Source of the DNA: Pyricularia pennisetigena
Taxonomy: Eukaryota; Ascomycota; Sordariomycetes; Magnaporthales; Pyriculariaceae
Length of the DNA: 64,000 nt
Direction of reading: 5' to 3'
Assembly: GCF_004337985.1 (NCBI RefSeq)
Contig: NC_043744.1
Location: 2,730-66,729, forward strand
Shown here one piece after another: positions 10,201-22,454 of this stretch; position 1 is the stretch's first letter; the number at the start of each line of letters is the position of its first letter. The position numbers and the translations under genes are program-made. The notes under the pieces were generated by a model, which worked only from the letters and a program-made list of their open reading frames with translations, made no database searches and was not told where the DNA came from.

Positions 10201-13200
10201 GGTAAATGCGGATCCGGCGTTTAATAGGTCGATTCCTAATATGGCCATTAAAAGATCGCGCGTACCGCATTCGGGGTCGAATATAATATAAAATATACGG
10301 GCGTCAAATACCACCGATATAGCGATACGGTGGGTTCCCATATCCAATCCGTTTTCGTCCATTATGCGTCCGAAACCGAATAGTTTTTTGGTTTTTTTTA
10401 CGCGGGTGGGGTTACCCTATTCCGCGGTAAAATCCTATCCATCGTTTGCGTCCGTTTGGGCGGGGGGGTTATTATTTTGGGGGTCGGCGCGGGGGGCGCC
10501 CTTTTTTTTAGGATTTTTGGATACGTTTATAATGCGGCGGTGGTGGCGGTTAAAGAAAAAGTCCGATACGACGACGAATTTGCGGTAGTTTTTGGAATGG
10601 GGGCGGTGTTTAACGGTAACGGTTATAATGTAAAAGGGGGGGATTTCCGCGCCGGGGTATATAACGTTACCGTTATTAAATTTAAAAGGGGTTTAAAAAT
10701 AACGGCGGTTAATAAAAAGTTTGCAAATTTCGGAATATACGAAATTGGCCTCCTTTTCCCTATTATTGGTTATTTTGGCCACGATTCCGGGTGCGAATAT
10801 ATAAAACGGCCAATCGCCGTTTCGGGTTTCGTAATAACGTTTAATTTCGAGCAGTTTAAAATCGTTAAAATTTATTTTGGGGTCCCATATTTTACCCAGT
10901 AATATAGGGTCGTCGTTTTTATTTCCCGATACGTTTATCGATTACGCGGGGGCGGGCGGGGCGACGTAAAAGGGGTTGTACGTATCGTTAAATATTAGCG
11001 ACGGTTCGCTATCGAAAATACTGGCGAAAAGGATACCGCTATAATGCACCAGCAGGTCCGCCAATCCTCGTATATTTTTACGCGAATTAAACGCGGGTGT
11101 CGCCGACACCAATATTATACCGGACGTTTGTATGCGGGGGAATTTGCTCGCGAAAATCCAAAACGTGGCACATTTATTGCGGAGGGTTTATATTTCGTCG
11201 AACACGAATATACCGAATTGCATACCTACGCCCGGGTTTATTAAATTATTATTAAGGAAGTATTCGGAGCGGGTCGAAACCGGATATTTGTTTTAGGAAT
11301 TTTTGGGTCCAATAGGTGCGTTTTTGTTTTGTTTAAACGGTTTTTAACCGTTTATTTCCGCATTTTTACCTTTTTCGTTAGGGTCGGTCGCCTGGTTTAT
11401 TTCCTGTACGGCTTTGGCGGTCCGCCGTGTGGGGCCGTTTTCGTCGTCGTCGGTATCGCTGGCGTTATCGTTTAATTCGTCGTTGGAACTGTTATTTAAA
11501 TTGTCGGCGGCGTGGTTTATTACCTTTTTGCGAAAATCGATATATGCGGTTACGTCGGCGGGTTCGTTTTCCTCGTTCAGGCGCCGGACGCGTTTTCGCT
11601 CCTATTGCATTGCTATATTTCCATACGATTCGTTGTAAACGCCAAACGTGGCGCGGGTTAAAATAATTTTATTTTTTCGGCGCAAATTGCGCGATTTGCG
11701 CGTATTTAGCGATACCACGGAACCGTTTTCGTATTTATATTGCACGGCGTAATTGAGCAGCCGTTGCTAATAAGTCGAATATATGGTAAATAATACCTAT
11801 CGGGCCGTCGAAGGGAATCGCCTTTTTACCATTATGCGTTTAGCCCATTATTTAATACCCGTTTTGGTTAAAATCGCTGTTTTTATGGCCGGATTATACG
11901 CCTAATCGGAAATGCTATAATATACGACGGGTTTTAGTAAACCGGGGAAGAATTTATGGGCCGTTTTAAGTGCGTCCGTGATAAAGTGATTCGGTATTAC
12001 GATTATATTGGGGTGAAAAATTATAAATTCGTCCGTTTTGTGCATTTTTTCCAATTTACTGGCCATAGCCGCGATTATCGCCTGGTATTTTACGGTTTTA
12101 CCGAATCCGTAGCCGAATATATTAATACCGCCGCGAATCGGGGAGGTTATTATATCCAATATAATCGAAATATTTGTGCCGTTTGCCACGTTAATATAAT
12201 TATTTTTTGGGGTTAAACGCACGTTACGAAATCCCAGGTCGCCGATTTATATAGGGCCGGCGTCGCCGATTTCGCAATATATTTCGGTTGGATGGGAAGA
12301 AAGGGTATTAGGGTAATGTTTATTATAAACCTGGTATGGTTTAAACCGCACCGATTTGGTTACCTTGGTGCCGTCGTTTACCATTTCGCCGGTTTCGACA
12401 AATGTGTTTTATTGGTTAAAATTAAAGTTTTCGTCGGCGGGGTTAAGTCCGAACCACCGTATCGCGTCGGTGGGGTCCGTATTCCGAGGGGGGGTGGCGT
12501 AAATAAAGTAATTGCTAATGAACGAGGTTTTGTTAAATTTGGTAACCTGGTCGACGGCGTCGGTTTTTGTAAAGGTGTCGTCGGCCGCTATATTGTTTTT
12601 TGCCAGTTTTTGTATAAAATCGCCCTACGCGTTAATAAAATTGTCGAATTCGTCCTTTGGTACGGTAATTAAAAACGCGCGGGTTTTTGCGTTACCGAAT
12701 TCCGCTGGTTTGGGATCCGGGAACTGGTTTTGGATATTACCGACAAGTAGCGCGAACGTATCGGCGTCCATTTGTTTTTTAAACCTTACTTCGTTTTTGG
12801 ATTTTTTTACAACCTTATTGCCGGTTATTATATTGGGGGCGACGTCGACCAGGTAAATTTATCGTTTTAGGAACCGTTCGTGCATATTTGCGTTATCGCC
12901 GGGGTTTTCGCCGGTAACGAATCGAAATTTATTTAGGATATCCGTCAGGTTTTTTGGATTTATGGTCCGGTGCGTGGTTATTTTTTCGAATTTGCGGTTA
13001 AACGATAAAAACCGGTGCGCGTCGTCGTTATCCAATTGGGTTTTTTTGGCGACGCGGCCGAAGGTGGTTTCGGTGGTTTCGAATATATAAACGAGGTTTT
13101 CGCGGGGGGGGATATTACCGATGACCAATTTAGGCCTACCGGCCAGGAAATTAACGACGATATATATCGCCATAATTTATTAATAAAGGGTGAAACCGAG

Positions 13201-14100
13201 GATCGGGTCGCCAATGCTCGTGTTATTAAATTCGTTTTCGTCGCCCTGTTTGTGGAAAAAAAATGGGTAATCCGTTGGGTTGTTTTTGCGGATGGTGTAA
13301 CTTTTACGCATATTATTAAATACGTAGCAGGCGTATAGAATAACTGTGCTTTTTATCCAAATTTTATTGTTATAACCTTGCACCGTTGCCATGTTAAACG
13401 TTGCAATGTACGGTTCGGCGGGCAAAGGTTGGCCCCTGCCAATGCGGTTAAGGGCCGTTACGAATCCGGGTTATGCCTTATGGGCGAAGTTTTCGATTAT
13501 GCGGGGTATTATTTTATATTTTAAAGCTTTAACTTTTTTATAGTGGAATTTAACCTTTTTTAATGTTATAAAACTATATAATAAACGGGCACTTAATGCG
13601 TAAATTATTGTTAATTGTTAATTGCACGCCACGAAGTCGCTAATCGCCGATTTTTGGTATTACCGCGACGATATAGGGAACGCGTAATATTTACCCTTAA
13701 ACGTATAAAAGGACGTAATAATGGCAGGCGTTTTCCATTTTATAAAAGATTTAAGGAATCCGTTCGGTTTTACCACGTCGCGCCTAAATTCGAATATAAG
13801 GTGGTAGCCCGCGATAATGCCAAACCCCCGTAAGGCGGTGGTCCATACAATGGTCGCTTTGCGCAGTGCCGCCGTTTTGGCAGGGTTTAAGTTGTTGTGT
13901 CCGGGGTATTCCGCCTGCTGGGTATAATCGTTGTCGTACCAGTCGCGGTGTATATAACCTTGCATTTCGTCCAGCGGTCGGTATTTGTACGTGTACTGGT
14001 ATGTATGGGGTATGCAGTCCTGGCCCGACGCATGTGCCGCGGTGGTTTTGCCGGTGTTTTTCCTGGGCGGTATGGTGTATGTTAGTGTACCGGTGGTATT
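7300..14100 (-). pseudogene. SNF2-family helicase-like ATPase, RIP-decayed (module A copy)
   Basis: A long minus-strand gene is broken by RIP stops but readable across about 6.8 kb. Seen from 5' to 3': Walker A (motif I) GYGFGKT at 12091-12111, motif II DEI followed by TAA at about 11190 (the B copy has CAG there, giving DEIQ), motif III VSATPAFN at 11091-11120, a second lobe with ASSGINFH near 9600-9640, and a motif VI block LHRTG-stop-TKTVHWEV near 9490-9530. The motif order and the HRTGQ-type motif VI fit the SNF2 superfamily, whose members move or remodel DNA-bound proteins using ATP. The C-terminal part has two copies of a TR(G/V)QK(T/S)AATRRRNKK sequence and a Lys/Glu-rich tail near 7300-7590. 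The 5' end is uncertain: coding-like sequence continues to about 14960. It is transcribed divergently from the RecQ-family gene. Confidence 0.75.
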
Positions 14101-14239
14101 GAATTGTAAAATTATATTAAATATTATATGTGGTTGCGATTATTGTAACCAATTGTTCAAATGCAACGATATAATGTATATAATGACGTTTAAAGTTAAC
14201 GAAAATCTGATGGTCCAAAGGACGATTTGTTAATGCGAC

Positions 14240-15688
14240 GCGCGGTAGGAAATATTAAAAAACCAAATTAATAAAATGCAAACGAAAATAAGAATGGTTA
14301 CATTTGTTAATATTATGAAATCCGCGACGTGAAAGCGTGCTGGTAATGTTTTTAACGGCAGGGTCCATGGATTTTGTGATTTCGATTTATTAAATTTAGC
14401 GTATATTAGCAGTTCGGGGTTTACAAAATAAATAAACGTTAAAAATAAAAGCGTTAAATAAAGTAAAAGCAGGAATTAATAATTAAACGCATATTATAAG
14501 GTCGGCGATCGTGGTTTGTGCAAAAATGTAAATAAAAAACAAAATAAAAAAATAATAGTGCGAAAAATTGCTAAAAAAGGAAAAAAAAAAGTTGTCGGGA
14601 GGGTTGGAGGGAAAAAGGGCGAAATGGTGAAAGGGCGGTTTTTATATTTTTCGGGTAGGTCCAAATCGGTAAGGTTTTTTTACCGGTATCCACCGGCGTT
14701 TGCATTCGATTTTATATTTATAAATAGGACCTTTTTTTCGTCGCCGGTTTCGGGGTTGGGATCCCGAATTTAAACTTTTACAACCCACGGCGTTGTTTAA
14801 ACCGATTTTGCGAATTCGATTTTACAATTCTGTTTTACCACGATCCGGGTCGTCGTTAAATGCGTAATACCGCCACCCATTCGCGAGGGCTACGGTTGGC
14901 GTAATTCCTCGTTTGCCCGCGACGGCGAGGTCGGCGATTAATATCCGGTGGTGTTAATATTGGGTTTTTAAACGGTTAATATTTGGACCCATTATTGCGG
15001 TTTGCGTTTATTAACGAATAACGTTAAAAGAAAGTTAACGTGTACGGGGTTTTAGTGGGTCGATCGCGTACGTAACCGCGGTATTACAACGATTTCGTTT
15101 GTGCGTATATACTACGATCGCCGAGGTTATAAAATTAATACATTTTTTTGTCGACGTTTACGTTTTTTATTTTGCTATATTTTAATTTATTTTAATATTT
15201 TTTACTGTTTTGTTTTAATTATTTTTTCGTTATTTAATTTTATAAATTAGCGGAGCGTGGGAATTTCGGTATTTTGGGAAAAGGGTCCATTTTTTCGAAT
15301 CCGGGTGCTGGTAAAATTATTATAATGCTGCCAATTATGTCGATAAGGCGTTTTTATATATTAGTAACGGTTTAAATATTGCGAATTTGGCGTTCCGTTT
15401 TCGTATTATTTAATTTTGTGAAATTCCGGATTGCCGGTGGTTAATTATAGGCGTTTATGGCGTAATGCGATTTTAAGTTCCGTATTTAAGGGGTTATTGC
15501 GTCGTTCCGGCGTATTAAATAAGCCGCGTGGCCCTACCGATATGGACGATTAATTTTATTTATACGATGGGTTTCGCTACGTATGGTACCGCCCTATATA
15601 AAATTGGATACCCCTTTTCGCCTTTTATATAGTTATATATTTCGACAAATGTCCGTTTTATACCGGTATTTCCGAAACGTTTGCCGCG
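14240..15688. promoter_or_regulatory. Divergent region between SNF2 and RecQ-family genes, module A
   Basis: This AT-rich stretch separates the two divergently transcribed helicase genes, so their promoters should lie here. A GGCGATCG box occurs at 14503-14511. Part of the minus strand (14640-14960) has coding-like sequence that may be an upstream exon of the SNF2 gene. No specific promoter element can be named. Confidence 0.4.
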
Positions 15689-18600
15689 ATGGAACGCGAT
15701 ATGGCGCAGCGTTTCGGTCCGCTGCTAACGGTGGTTAAAAATATAAATTTAACCAAATTCGTGCCGTTAGTAACGCGCGAGGGAATATACGACCCAACCG
15801 TTATTTTACCGACGTTCGACGGTTTTAAATATATAGTAACGGTGGAATTTAAAAATATTCCGTGTAATTGTTTATTCCGGGATAAAAAACGCTTTAGGAT
15901 CCATTTTAATAATAACCACGAACGGGCGGGCAATTACGAGGAAATATTAGTATAAGAAATAAAAATGGGGTCGAAAACGTGGGGTTTTATCCGGGTTAAA
16001 AAGCGCGTAAAGCTGGCGGAGGGCGAATTTTTAACGGTTATAATGGCGCGGGTTTGCGGGGGCGGCGACGAAAATACCGCGGGCGACGAGCAGGTTAAAA
16101 TGGGCGATTGCAAAATAGGCCCGAACCCGTTATTGGATTTAATAGGTTTTGAAAAGGCGTTCGCGGGTAAAAACGTCGTTTTAAACCGGATCGTATCTTT
16201 ACTGGGGACGGGACGATACAACGCGGCGTTGGTTCCGGCGTTCGCCGGCCTCGACCGGTTAATAAATAGGTCGTTAATTAATATACGCGACGAAAATTAC
16301 CTGGTTTTCCAGCATTTGGACCGCCGAAACTAATCCGAAAGGTCGACGGGTGCGTTTTCGGTTATTATAAACATTAATACCGTTTCCAAATATTTTAAAT
16401 ATTGGTACAATATATTCCGATTCGTGGCGGAAACGGTAAAAGCGGGAGGGGAATCCGCGTACGGTTATAAATTATCGGCGTTTGAGCGCGCCGCGTATAA
16501 GGCGGTGGTCGCCGCGGGCGCAATTAATATTATAAACGATAATATTAATAACGGGTTCGTATGCGGGTTTGTGGACGTTATATTATATCGCAAATTTACG
16601 GGATTAAAATGGCGAACCGTCGTACCGTTCCACTCCGCTGTCGCGGCCGTTCGACGTAACGGTAAGGGATAGTACGAGGCGTACAATTACGGATATCCAT
16701 TAAACGGCGTGGTTAAAATGGCCCTATATATAATATACGTTATGGCGTCCCGATAACCGCGCGCGGTTCCTGCCGGCGGGTACGATTAAAGTACGTCGAA
16801 TATAATATTTTCGATACGTGCGTTAATTGCGTTTCGAGGTTACCGATAAACCGTGTTAATTTTAAGGTTTGGGGCTATTTTGCGAGTTCGGCGATCGTAA
16901 TTTCGGCGATTAGGGAGTTGGTAATATATATAATATCGTCGTAACGATTTATACCGTGCGTTAATTGACGTAATTATCGCGTAAATTCGAATATAATTAA
17001 TAAAAATAACGATATTGGTAAATATCGCTGCGATCCGGCGACGTGGCGAAATTAACGATACGTGCAGGATTATTACCGGGTTAGGTGACGTGGTTGGTTG
17101 AAAAAATGAATTCGGTTGTTTGTTTAAATGCGATTATCGCCTATAATACCGCTTTATCGTGGGCGTTTTTTGCACAATTAAAATTAGCGGACCTAAGGAA
17201 AAGCGCCGAACGGGAGGTTAAGGTATTTTGGACGGGCGATAACGATAATAAATTGGTGGCGTTTGGTAACCGCGTAATTTTAGCCCATATACGTAAATTG
17301 TGCGGTAACGCTTTCCAGACGTTCCGGTTTTATTTCGAAAATTTAATGTTTGTCGGCCGTGGATTTTCCTTTAAAAAGGTATTAAGCGATAAAGTGCCGG
17401 ACCCGTCGAAAGTTTTCGACGATAGGACGAACGACCTGTTTCGGTGGCACGCCCTCGATATACGAAAAAATTACGAATGGGTTATTCGCGTTCGGATATA
17501 TTTGGTCGAAACGATAAACGGAAACGACGCCTTACGTTCGAAATGGAGGGCCGGTTTATCGATTTCGTTAAACGAAACGTCCGCCTGGTTAAAATTGTAT
17601 AAAAAATCTGTCGAATATTGGGCCTACGTATTTTATTTAACGGGCGGATAAATGTTTAAACGTACGGAAATATGCGGGTTGCAATTTAGGAACGGCGAGC
17701 GGAACGGTTAACGTAACGTGTTTTATTATAAGGGGTTATTGGCGGTTAAATACGTTTGGACCAAAATGTATTGCAACGGTCGATTTAGGAAGGCCGTGTG
17801 GCGGTTTTATACGCGTAAAACCGCGTAATTATTTGCGGTGTGGACGTCCGTGGTCGTTCCGTTTGCGGAAGTGTGCGAAAGGTTATTAGGCGGTAAAAGG
17901 AAGACCAATTCCCACGTGTGCAGCTATAACGTGGTTAGGTAACCGTGCCCCGTGGGCGACGAATGTTTAACGAAAATGGTGAAGGACGGTACCGCCGTTT
18001 ATACCAATGGCGCGCTAAATATATAGCAGTTTCGTTACGTTACCAAAACGTGGGTTAAACGGTTTATTACGATCGAGGGCGCATTTTTTCCGAAAAAGGC
18101 CCACGCGTTGGCCGAAAAACAAAATAGTTATATTTACGAAACGGCCGTTAACGTATACGCGCGGGAGGAGGATAGCGGTACGCGGTTCGACGATTCTTTC
18201 CAAATATCGTTTAATTATTACGAATTTTTCGGTATCGGCGCGACCGGTAGGGTCCATTTATCCATTGCTAACGAGGGCGTCGATAACCGAACGATTATAC
18301 AATTTTACCGCCAATTTATAATTAATAAACGGGTTATCGACGACGATATAGTATAAATTGTGCTCGGATTAGGTGCAAAACTGCTACCGTAGTAATAAAA
18401 TATGCTGGCGGTCGCGATTAATTCGAAAAGGAGGACGTTAATTAAAACGCCGATAAGTGGTGGGAAATCGTTGGTATTTATATTGCCTGCGGTCGCGAGC
18501 AGGACGGGTATTACAATATTCGTGCAACCGTTCCGGGCCCTGCAAAACGATACCGCCAAACGCCTCGCCGCGGTAGGTATTACCTATTATATATAACGCA

Positions 18601-20571
18601 ACGCGACTGCGCCCAAATCCCCGAAAAACGTGGTTTTCGTAACGTTAAAAGTTATAGGTACGGTATTGTGGAAATCGTGGGCCGCGGTCGCCCGTACGGA
18701 TAAACTAATCGATAAGGTCGTTGTCGACGAGGTGTATAACGTGTTAATATTAAACGCCTTTAGGACGGCCATGGGTCGATTGGGCGGCGTTATTCGTTTT
18801 TTATCCTCCAAATTGGTTATATTTACCGGTTTTTTACCGAAATCCAAATTGGGTAAATTGTTTAAAATAATGGGCTTAAACGGTTTAAAAATGGAGCAGG
18901 TGTGGGTTCCGAATAACCGTCCTAACCTGCGTTACGAATATATACAAACGTTTACAGGTAATATATATACCGTTTTAAAGGGTATATCGAAACGTTTAAA
19001 TTTAGGTAAAGGTATAGTGTATACGACCAGGAAAAACGACTGTACGACGTACGCCAATATGTTTGGCGTAAACGTTTACCATTCGGGCGACGTTAACCCG
19101 GCGGCCGTCGATAAATGGCGCGAGTTTGGGGGTTTTTTGGTCGCGATTACCGCGTTTAGCGAAAAGGTTAATATTCCGGACGTCCGCCTGGTCGTGTGCG
19201 TCGGGGCCTGGTTTTTGGATTTTTTAATGCAGGAATAGGGTAAGGTTAAAAGGGATCGGAACCCGGTAACCTACGTATTTATTAATTTAAGGTTGCAGGT
19301 TCGCAATAAATATTTCGCCGAATTTGGCCGTTCCGAATGCATCCGGGAGTTTTTTAACCGCCATTTCGACGATAAAAGCGTTAAATGCGGGTACGGTAAC
19401 GTTGGATATAATCGATATTAACCGGGAGCGGAGGTTTTTAATAATGTATAAAAAAATACAGGTAAATATATTACGGGTATATGGCCGCCGTGGTCGACGG
19501 TGCGGTTTGCGTTTGCGGGTAAATGTTAATTTTTGGGTGATTGTGGTGGTATTAAAATATGCAGCCCCTATAACGCCTGCGGCGAAATACGGGGCGAAAA
19601 GGCCTTTAAAAGGGAATAAATACCTATTTTCCAAACGGATATATTTATCGACCTTTATTTCGAACTTTTTTATAGGCGAGGACGGGTTAATAATTATACG
19701 ACGATATACCGCGCGAATTGCGGGATTATCGTCCCCGGGATACGTTACGCCGACGTATTCGACGAATACAGCCTTTGGGTTTTTAATTTCTCCCGCCGTA
19801 TCGGATTTCATTTTACGATCGTCCGGACGCCCGGGTGATCCATCGTCCAGGATTTCGCAGGTTATAATTAGCTTTATTCCCGGTTTTAATAATTACGTAA
19901 AGTAAAACGTTAATATCGACGCTGTTTTTTCGGTTTATAACGAGGTTGAAAGTCGTATTATCGTTGCCGTATAGACGTTGGTCGACCTGCTGGACCGCCA
20001 TTTCGGGGGCGGCGTCGACGGAAAAAATTATGCATTTTGTTTGTTAATTGGGCGCGGTGCTTTAAAATATCGGGCCATCGATTATATTGAAAAAATTACT
20101 TTAAATGGGCAAATAGTGCTTTACGCGGAAAACGGGGTTGGAGGTGTGCAAAATATAATAAAGGGTAAAATATCGCGCGCCGGTTTTAAAAGGTATAACT
20201 GTTATTTTATATATTATTTGCCGCAATATTTGGATTTTGGTGCGAATGGATAATACGAATATTGTATTGGTTTTGGTAACGCGTGGTATAAACGACCTAA
20301 TGGGTAATGCAAATACGGATACGTTTTTAAAAGTATCCTATCCAGCATATTTATGGCGTATCCTACCGTATTTGCCAATTTAGCGCGGGAATTTAGTGGC
20401 GATAACGTTACCCGGGATTTGCCGGATATGGAAAAAGGTTTGGTATTAGGTGTTATGGAAAAAGGTAATGGGGGTGCGTGGATCCGGAAAAAAGTGAGGT
20501 TTAAAAACGGGTTTAACGCGATTAATTTTTTCGTGGTTACCGCGTTGTGTATCCATTATATAATGGATTAA
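15689..20571 (+). pseudogene. Telomere-linked RecQ-family helicase with OrsD-like zinc region, RIP-decayed (module A copy)
   Basis: The frame can be followed from the ATG at 15689 to the TAA at 20569-20571 despite RIP stops and two frame changes (between 16672 and 17085, and between about 19424 and 19978; introns or indels). The N-terminal block (15689-16330) has a Cys/His cluster near 15855-15920 like the OrsD (DUF3505) region of fungal RecQ-type proteins. Helicase motifs follow: motif I TPISGGKS at 18447-18470, motif II DEVY at 18726-18737 (probably from DECH), motif III VIFTGFLP at 18816-18839, motif V VAITAFSEKVNIPDVRLVV at 19140-19196, and a motif VI relic QE-stop-GKVKRDRNP at 19231-19268. 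A Cys-containing C-terminal box with YLPQ lies near 20182-20235. Telomere-linked helicases of this type are known from fungal subtelomeres; RecQ enzymes unwind DNA 3' to 5'. Confidence 0.8.
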
Positions 20572-22111
20572 AGCATGGTTTTTAAACAATATTAGGGATA
20601 AGGAGTTCGTCCAATTATTTTTATCGTTAAAAATTGGAGTGGTTAGACGGGTCGTAATATTAGAGAGATTTTTGGACGTATTTTAAAAATTAGTTAATTG
20701 TGTTAAAATAGGATAAGGATCCGTATTGGCGTTGCGTAGAATTTAGATTTAATTTAAATGGTATTTAGATAAATATTTTTTAAATTTGTAAAATAAATGC
20801 GGAATCGTTTAATATTTAACATTTTTTTTTTAAACGCTCGATAGTTTTTTTTATTTACGCTAATTGTTTATTTGCATAAAGTTAACGATATTACCCGAAA
20901 GCGAATTTACGTTATATTTACTATTTTGCGTTACGCAGGTAATAAGGGCGGTATTGGTTTAACGTGGTTTGGCCGGGTATGGAAATGTCGCCATATTCGT
21001 AAATTGGAATTAGTTTACGTACAAATGGTTTTATTATAGTTTATTAAACTGTATAGCGTTGGACGCATTTCGTGTTTAAAGATTTGGTAGTATTAGGGAG
21101 TTTACCTAATAATTTTATTAGTATGGGGAATTTATATAATGCGTGCGGTATATAAGGTTTTGTGCTGGTTACGGTTGGGATATAAGGTTAACGTCGCGAT
21201 TATTAATAAATTAAAATTTTTTATTATATATAAAAATGTTCGGTAATTAGGAATATAGGGGATATGATTGCTATAACACCTATATTTTATTATTAAAGCG
21301 GCGATTTTTATAAAAATATAATTATATACGTTATATATATGGGGGGGATTTTTGGGTTATGAGTGGAAAAAGTCCTGTTATATACAATAATGCGATAACG
21401 CGAAATACGGCGTGTTTTGGAAAGGGGTAACGAAAGTAAATGTTAAACGGTATAGACGGAGAATTGAAAACAACGCCTGCTGTACTTTTGGTTTCCTGGG
21501 TTAATTGTAATCGTGTAGGGGTTTGTAGGCAGTTAGTATATATATAGCAATATGTGGAAAATAAAAAAAATATATTAAATTATAAAAAGTTGAAACCTAT
21601 ATATGAGTCGTTTAATTGTTAAAGTGTTATTTATTTAATTTTATAAAGGCCGCGGTGGTCGATATATTACGGTATTTTACGGTATACGTATAGGTTAAAA
21701 TTTTAGTGCGTATATAATATGGTTTCGTAATGGGCGATAATGGGGATGTCGTTTTTTGAAAATGCATGTTAATCCAACGGTTAAATGCGCCGTTATATTA
21801 ATAATTCGGACGGTATCGAATATAATGTGTTTTACAATGTTTGTAATATTTGATTAACGTTGTGAACGTCGCGATGTTTATAATGTTAAATAAACGTAGG
21901 GCGGGTGGAGGTATTGCAATTTCGTCGGGTGTACGGTATATTAATAAAATGGGTGGGGTTGGAAATTGTTTGTAATATGGTGCGTATGGTGTTAATCCAA
22001 TTTTATAAGCGTTTGGACGTTCGTAAAATTGGGTAACGGTACGGTATGTGGATGTACGGTAACGTCGGCTGGTTAATGGCGTGGGTTGGGAAGGTGCGGT
22101 AAATGAAAGGG
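20572..22111. other. AT-rich tail of module A, no gene seen
   Basis: The stretch is AT-rich and RIP-decayed, conserved in order in modules B and C, with no reading frame I can support. Module C lacks about 355 bases corresponding to roughly 21360-21715. Confidence 0.6.
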
Positions 22112-22330
22112 AGGTAAATCCACCGGTTAATATGTAAATGCATATAAAAAAGGATGTAAATCCACCCGCTAATATATAAATCCATATGGGATGGGATGTA
22201 AATCCACCCGCTAATATGTAAATCCACCTGGGATGGGATATAAATCCACCCGCTAATATGTAAATCCACATGGGATGGGATGTAAATCCACCCGTTAATA
22301 TGTAAATCCAAATGGGATGGGATGTAAATT
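22112..22330. repeat. 42-bp minisatellite, about five units (module A)
   Basis: Units repeat every 42 bases (GAT starts near 22153, 22195, 22237, 22279 and 22321). Each contains GTAAATCCACCCGCTAATA and ends in ATGGGATGG. Because 42 is a multiple of three, the array makes a spurious repeated peptide in the minus frames. Module C has the same number of units and module B has two fewer. Confidence 0.9.
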
Positions 22331-22417
22331 ATTGATTTAAGATGTAAATCCAAATGGGTTAACCATATTAGCCAGATTGGGTTAGATTTGGGGATGTGCG
22401 GCAAAACAAAACACGTT

Positions 22418-22435
22418 GACTTACATATGTAAGTC
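22418..22435. other. 18-bp perfect palindrome near the right end of module A
   Basis: GACTTACATATGTAAGTC is its own reverse complement and can form a hairpin. It ends 19 bases before the shared module terminus at 22454. The same sequence is perfect in module C (52462-52479) and slightly RIP-altered in B (44327-44344). Confidence 0.85.
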
Positions 22436-22454
22436 ACCGTACATAGAATACAAG

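Larger units (their letters stand above)
2277..22454. other. Subtelomeric module A (divergent SNF2/RecQ-family helicase unit)
   Basis: This is the longest of three paralogous subtelomeric units. From base 4307 to 22454 it matches module B (26303-44363) at a constant offset of 21,996 until the 42-bp minisatellite. From 18173 it matches module C. It holds, left to right: tandem repeats, a decayed minus-strand coiled-coil gene, a decayed minus-strand SNF2-family gene, a decayed plus-strand telomere-linked RecQ-family helicase gene, an AT-rich tail, a 42-bp minisatellite and an 18-bp palindrome near the right end. Most differences from B are RIP-type transitions. It resembles in concept yeast Y' elements and fungal telomere-linked helicase (TLH) regions, but I do not recognise it as a named element. 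Confidence 0.8.

Noticed and set aside
14516..14773. Plus-strand frame starting with a Lys-rich stretch in the divergent region
   Set aside because: It is not kept in module B, and its second half overlaps better coding signal on the minus strand.
19287..19811. Minus-strand frame of 174 codons opposite the RecQ-family gene
   Set aside because: It overlaps the motif VI region of the plus-strand helicase and has no recognisable domain; stop loss by RIP bias on this strand explains its length.
22112..22330. Regularly spaced repeats that could be taken for a CRISPR array
   Set aside because: The repeats are tandem without unique spacers, in a eukaryotic context, and no cas gene is present.
21798..22437. 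Long minus-strand frames with WIYILAGGFTSHP-type peptide repeats
   Set aside because: They are produced by the 42-bp minisatellite, whose unit is a multiple of three, and are not conserved in length between modules.
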